Shown here: positions 5,544 through 6,114 of the stretch, piece after piece
Layout of the letters: every line of letters begins with the position of its first letter
Position numbering within the stretch: position 1 is the stretch's first letter
Source of the DNA: Bacteroidales bacterium
Lineage (GTDB): Bacteria > Bacteroidota > Bacteroidia > Bacteroidales > P3
Assembly (NCBI GenBank): GCA_016281475.1
Contig: JAEEIS010000247.1
Location: 1-6,114 of the forward strand
DNA: 6,114 nucleotides
Direction of reading: 5' to 3'
Notes under the pieces: generated by a model
The model's input: the letters and a program-made list of their open reading frames with translations, nothing else
Databases searched by the model: none
Told to the model about the DNA's origin: nothing
Made by a program: the position numbers and the translations under genes

Positions 5544-5551
5544 CAAATATA
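5544..5551 (-). promoter_or_regulatory. Bacteroidota -7 promoter box for the lipoprotein gene
   Basis: On the minus strand the sequence is TATATTTG, an exact TAnnTTTG match, followed by CA. A TTTG (CAAA at 5575-5578 on the plus strand) lies 23 bases upstream, slightly far for a -33 box. Transcription would start near 5537, giving a leader of about 17 nt. No other consensus box was found for the two following minus-strand genes. Confidence 0.75.
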
Positions 5552-5588
5552 CACAAAAATAATTGAATTGTAGGCAAACCTATGAAAA

Positions 5589-5611
5589 ATAATTCGTATA
5601 GTGCGAATTAT
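5589..5611. promoter_or_regulatory. Perfect 8-bp inverted repeat, operator-like
   Basis: ATAATTCG (5589-5596) and CGAATTAT (5604-5611) are perfect reverse complements separated by 7 bases. Centre-to-centre spacing of 15 bases suits a dimeric regulator. The site is about 38 bases upstream of the lipoprotein -7 box on the minus strand, a position fitting an activator or repressor. No regulator gene is in the window, so the role is inferred only from position and symmetry. Confidence 0.4.
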
Positions 5612-5681
5612 CACCTACTTACCATGCCTATCTCCGTCACCGTTTCGTGGCTCTGTCGAAGTGGAAGTGCCGTCCAGCCGT

Positions 5682-5791
5682 GCTTTTGGTAGCGATGCGG
5701 ACGACAAAATAGGGCTTCCCCTGCCGTCGCCTTCACCCCGACGGGATGTCGCCCTATGTCCGTCTGCACCCCACGTGGCCTTTACCAAAGC
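5682..5791. repeat. Nested imperfect inverted repeat, about 110 bp
   Basis: Several nested arms pair around one centre: GCTTTTGGTA (5682-5691) with TACCAAAGC (5783-5791, one bulge); TGCGGACG (5696-5703) with CGTCTGCA (5761-5768, one G-T); ATAGGGC (5709-5715) with GCCCTAT (5751-5757); and CCGTCG (5724-5729) with CGACGG (5739-5744) around a 9-base loop. The stretch is G+C-rich and lies in a gene-free region. It could be a MITE or REP-like element, a structured RNA, or the remnant of a mobile element. The reading frames across it have no family resemblance. Confidence 0.65.
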
Positions 5792-5852
5792 TCCATCATC
5801 CCGCGGCTGATAATCGCTCGTTCGTCGCCCAGGGACCCTCAAACTGCGCCCC

Positions 5853-5922
5853 AATCGGTAAGAATCGGTACAAATCGGTAGGGAGCAGTACGAATCCGTA
5901 GCATGCGGTAAGAATCGGTAGC
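5853..5922. repeat. Seven tandem 10-bp repeats (AATCGGTANN)
   Basis: Units start every 10 bases at 5853, 5863, 5873, 5883, 5893, 5903 and 5913. Units 1, 2, 3 and 7 keep AATCGGTA exactly; 4, 5 and 6 are diverged (AGCAGTA, AATCCGTA, ATGCGGTA). The last two bases vary, so what is conserved is a spaced core rather than a simple microsatellite. The 10-base period puts every core on the same face of the helix. The last unit overlaps the -33 position of the promoter-like box at 5941-5948 and lies about 57 bases from the transposase stop. Confidence 0.85.
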
Positions 5923-5940
5923 CGGGAGGGAAAAAAGTGC

Positions 5941-5948
5941 TATTTTTG
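5941..5948 (+). promoter_or_regulatory. Promoter-like TAnnTTTG box reading toward the IS
   Basis: TATTTTTG matches the -7 consensus, and its surroundings (run of A, GTG, box, CA) closely resemble the terC promoter at 1556. No TTTG lies at -33; the last 10-bp repeat occupies that position. No open frame of any length follows on the plus strand before 6091, so a transcript would be non-coding at first and antisense to the transposase end. The box is also flanked by GTGC/GCAC. Confidence 0.45.
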
Positions 5949-5978
5949 CACGAAAAGCAGAAAAAAGCTGAACTCAAG

Positions 5979-6114
5979 TCATAAACGCAACACGTACGGC
6001 ATAATAGGTTGAGAGAATTGATGGTGCAAATATAGGGAAAAAATCTCAATTGGGGTACGGAAGCCGAATCTTTTTCTGGGACGGTTGTTTATGAGGTCGC
6101 AGGCACGCTGCACA
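5979..6114 (-). CDS. IS30-family transposase, C-terminal fragment
   Basis: The frame is open from the right window edge (first full codon 6113-6111) to a TGA at 5979-5981 and gives 44 residues. It contains CDLINNRPRKRFGFRTPIEIF; the core NNRPRKxxGxxTPxExF is the hallmark C-terminal end of IS30-family DDE transposases, where it follows the catalytic Glu. After it come about 20 less conserved residues ending LRL. The DDE catalytic residues lie outside the window. One IS terminal inverted repeat should lie between 5979 and about 5920, but it cannot be delimited without the other end. Whether the copy is intact cannot be judged. The match rests on recognition of the motif; the rest of the gene should continue to the right of the window. 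Confidence 0.8.
   Translation of the reverse strand, partial: VQRACDLINNRPRKRFGFRTPIEIFSLYLHHQFSQPIMPYVLRL

Noticed and set aside
6027..6034. Minus-strand TATATTTG box that looks like a Bacteroidota promoter
   Set aside because: It lies inside the transposase coding frame, so the match is most likely codon content; no gene start follows on the minus strand.
5615..6049. A 144-codon open frame on the minus strand across the right-hand gap
   Set aside because: It runs through the 10-bp repeat array and the nested inverted repeat, is low in complexity, resembles no family, and overlaps the real IS30 transposase end in another frame.

Overview
The window reads as a chromosomal stretch from a Bacteroidales bacterium with G+C-rich genes (Prevotella-like or a related gut or rumen lineage). 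The evidence is Bacteroidota-type -7 boxes (TAnnTTTG) at 1556-1563 and 5544-5551 (minus strand), A/T-rich leaders with weak Shine-Dalgarno sequences, lipoproteins with an acidic stretch after the lipid cysteine, and protein variants I know from this order (short SerA with Lys in the active site, TerC with an extended first loop). The species cannot be fixed from this sequence alone.

Left part (1-1526, plus strand): the C-terminal two thirds of a short phosphoglycerate dehydrogenase (SerA, serine synthesis), closed by a strong intrinsic terminator. An uncharacterised ATP-grasp-like protein starts only 10 bases after that hairpin.

Middle (1527-3381, plus strand): a manganese-homeostasis operon. 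A Bacteroidota promoter is followed by a structured leader that I read as a yybP-ykoY (Mn2+) riboswitch, then a TerC-family membrane protein and, 9 bases later, the manganese exporter MntP. Leader and genes support each other, because TerC/Alx and MntP are the classical genes controlled by this riboswitch class.

Right-centre (3382-5551, minus strand): three exported proteins in a row. In transcription order they are a small lipoprotein with a possible surface-export signal, a periplasmic thioredoxin-like protein with a WCPWC active site, and an endonuclease/exonuclease/phosphatase (EEP) lipoprotein. The gaps between and behind them hold short tandem and inverted repeats: a 12-bp unit array, a cluster of small hairpins, and 7-bp units directly after stop codons.

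Right end (5552-6114): there is no complete gene. The stretch holds a small palindrome, a roughly 110-bp nested inverted repeat, a helically phased array of seven 10-bp repeats next to a promoter-like box, and at the very edge the last 45 codons of an IS30-family transposase on the minus strand. An insertion sequence therefore enters from the right. The best candidates for something undescribed are the nested inverted repeat and the 10-bp array beside the IS end; the most secure functional story is the riboswitch-terC-mntP operon.
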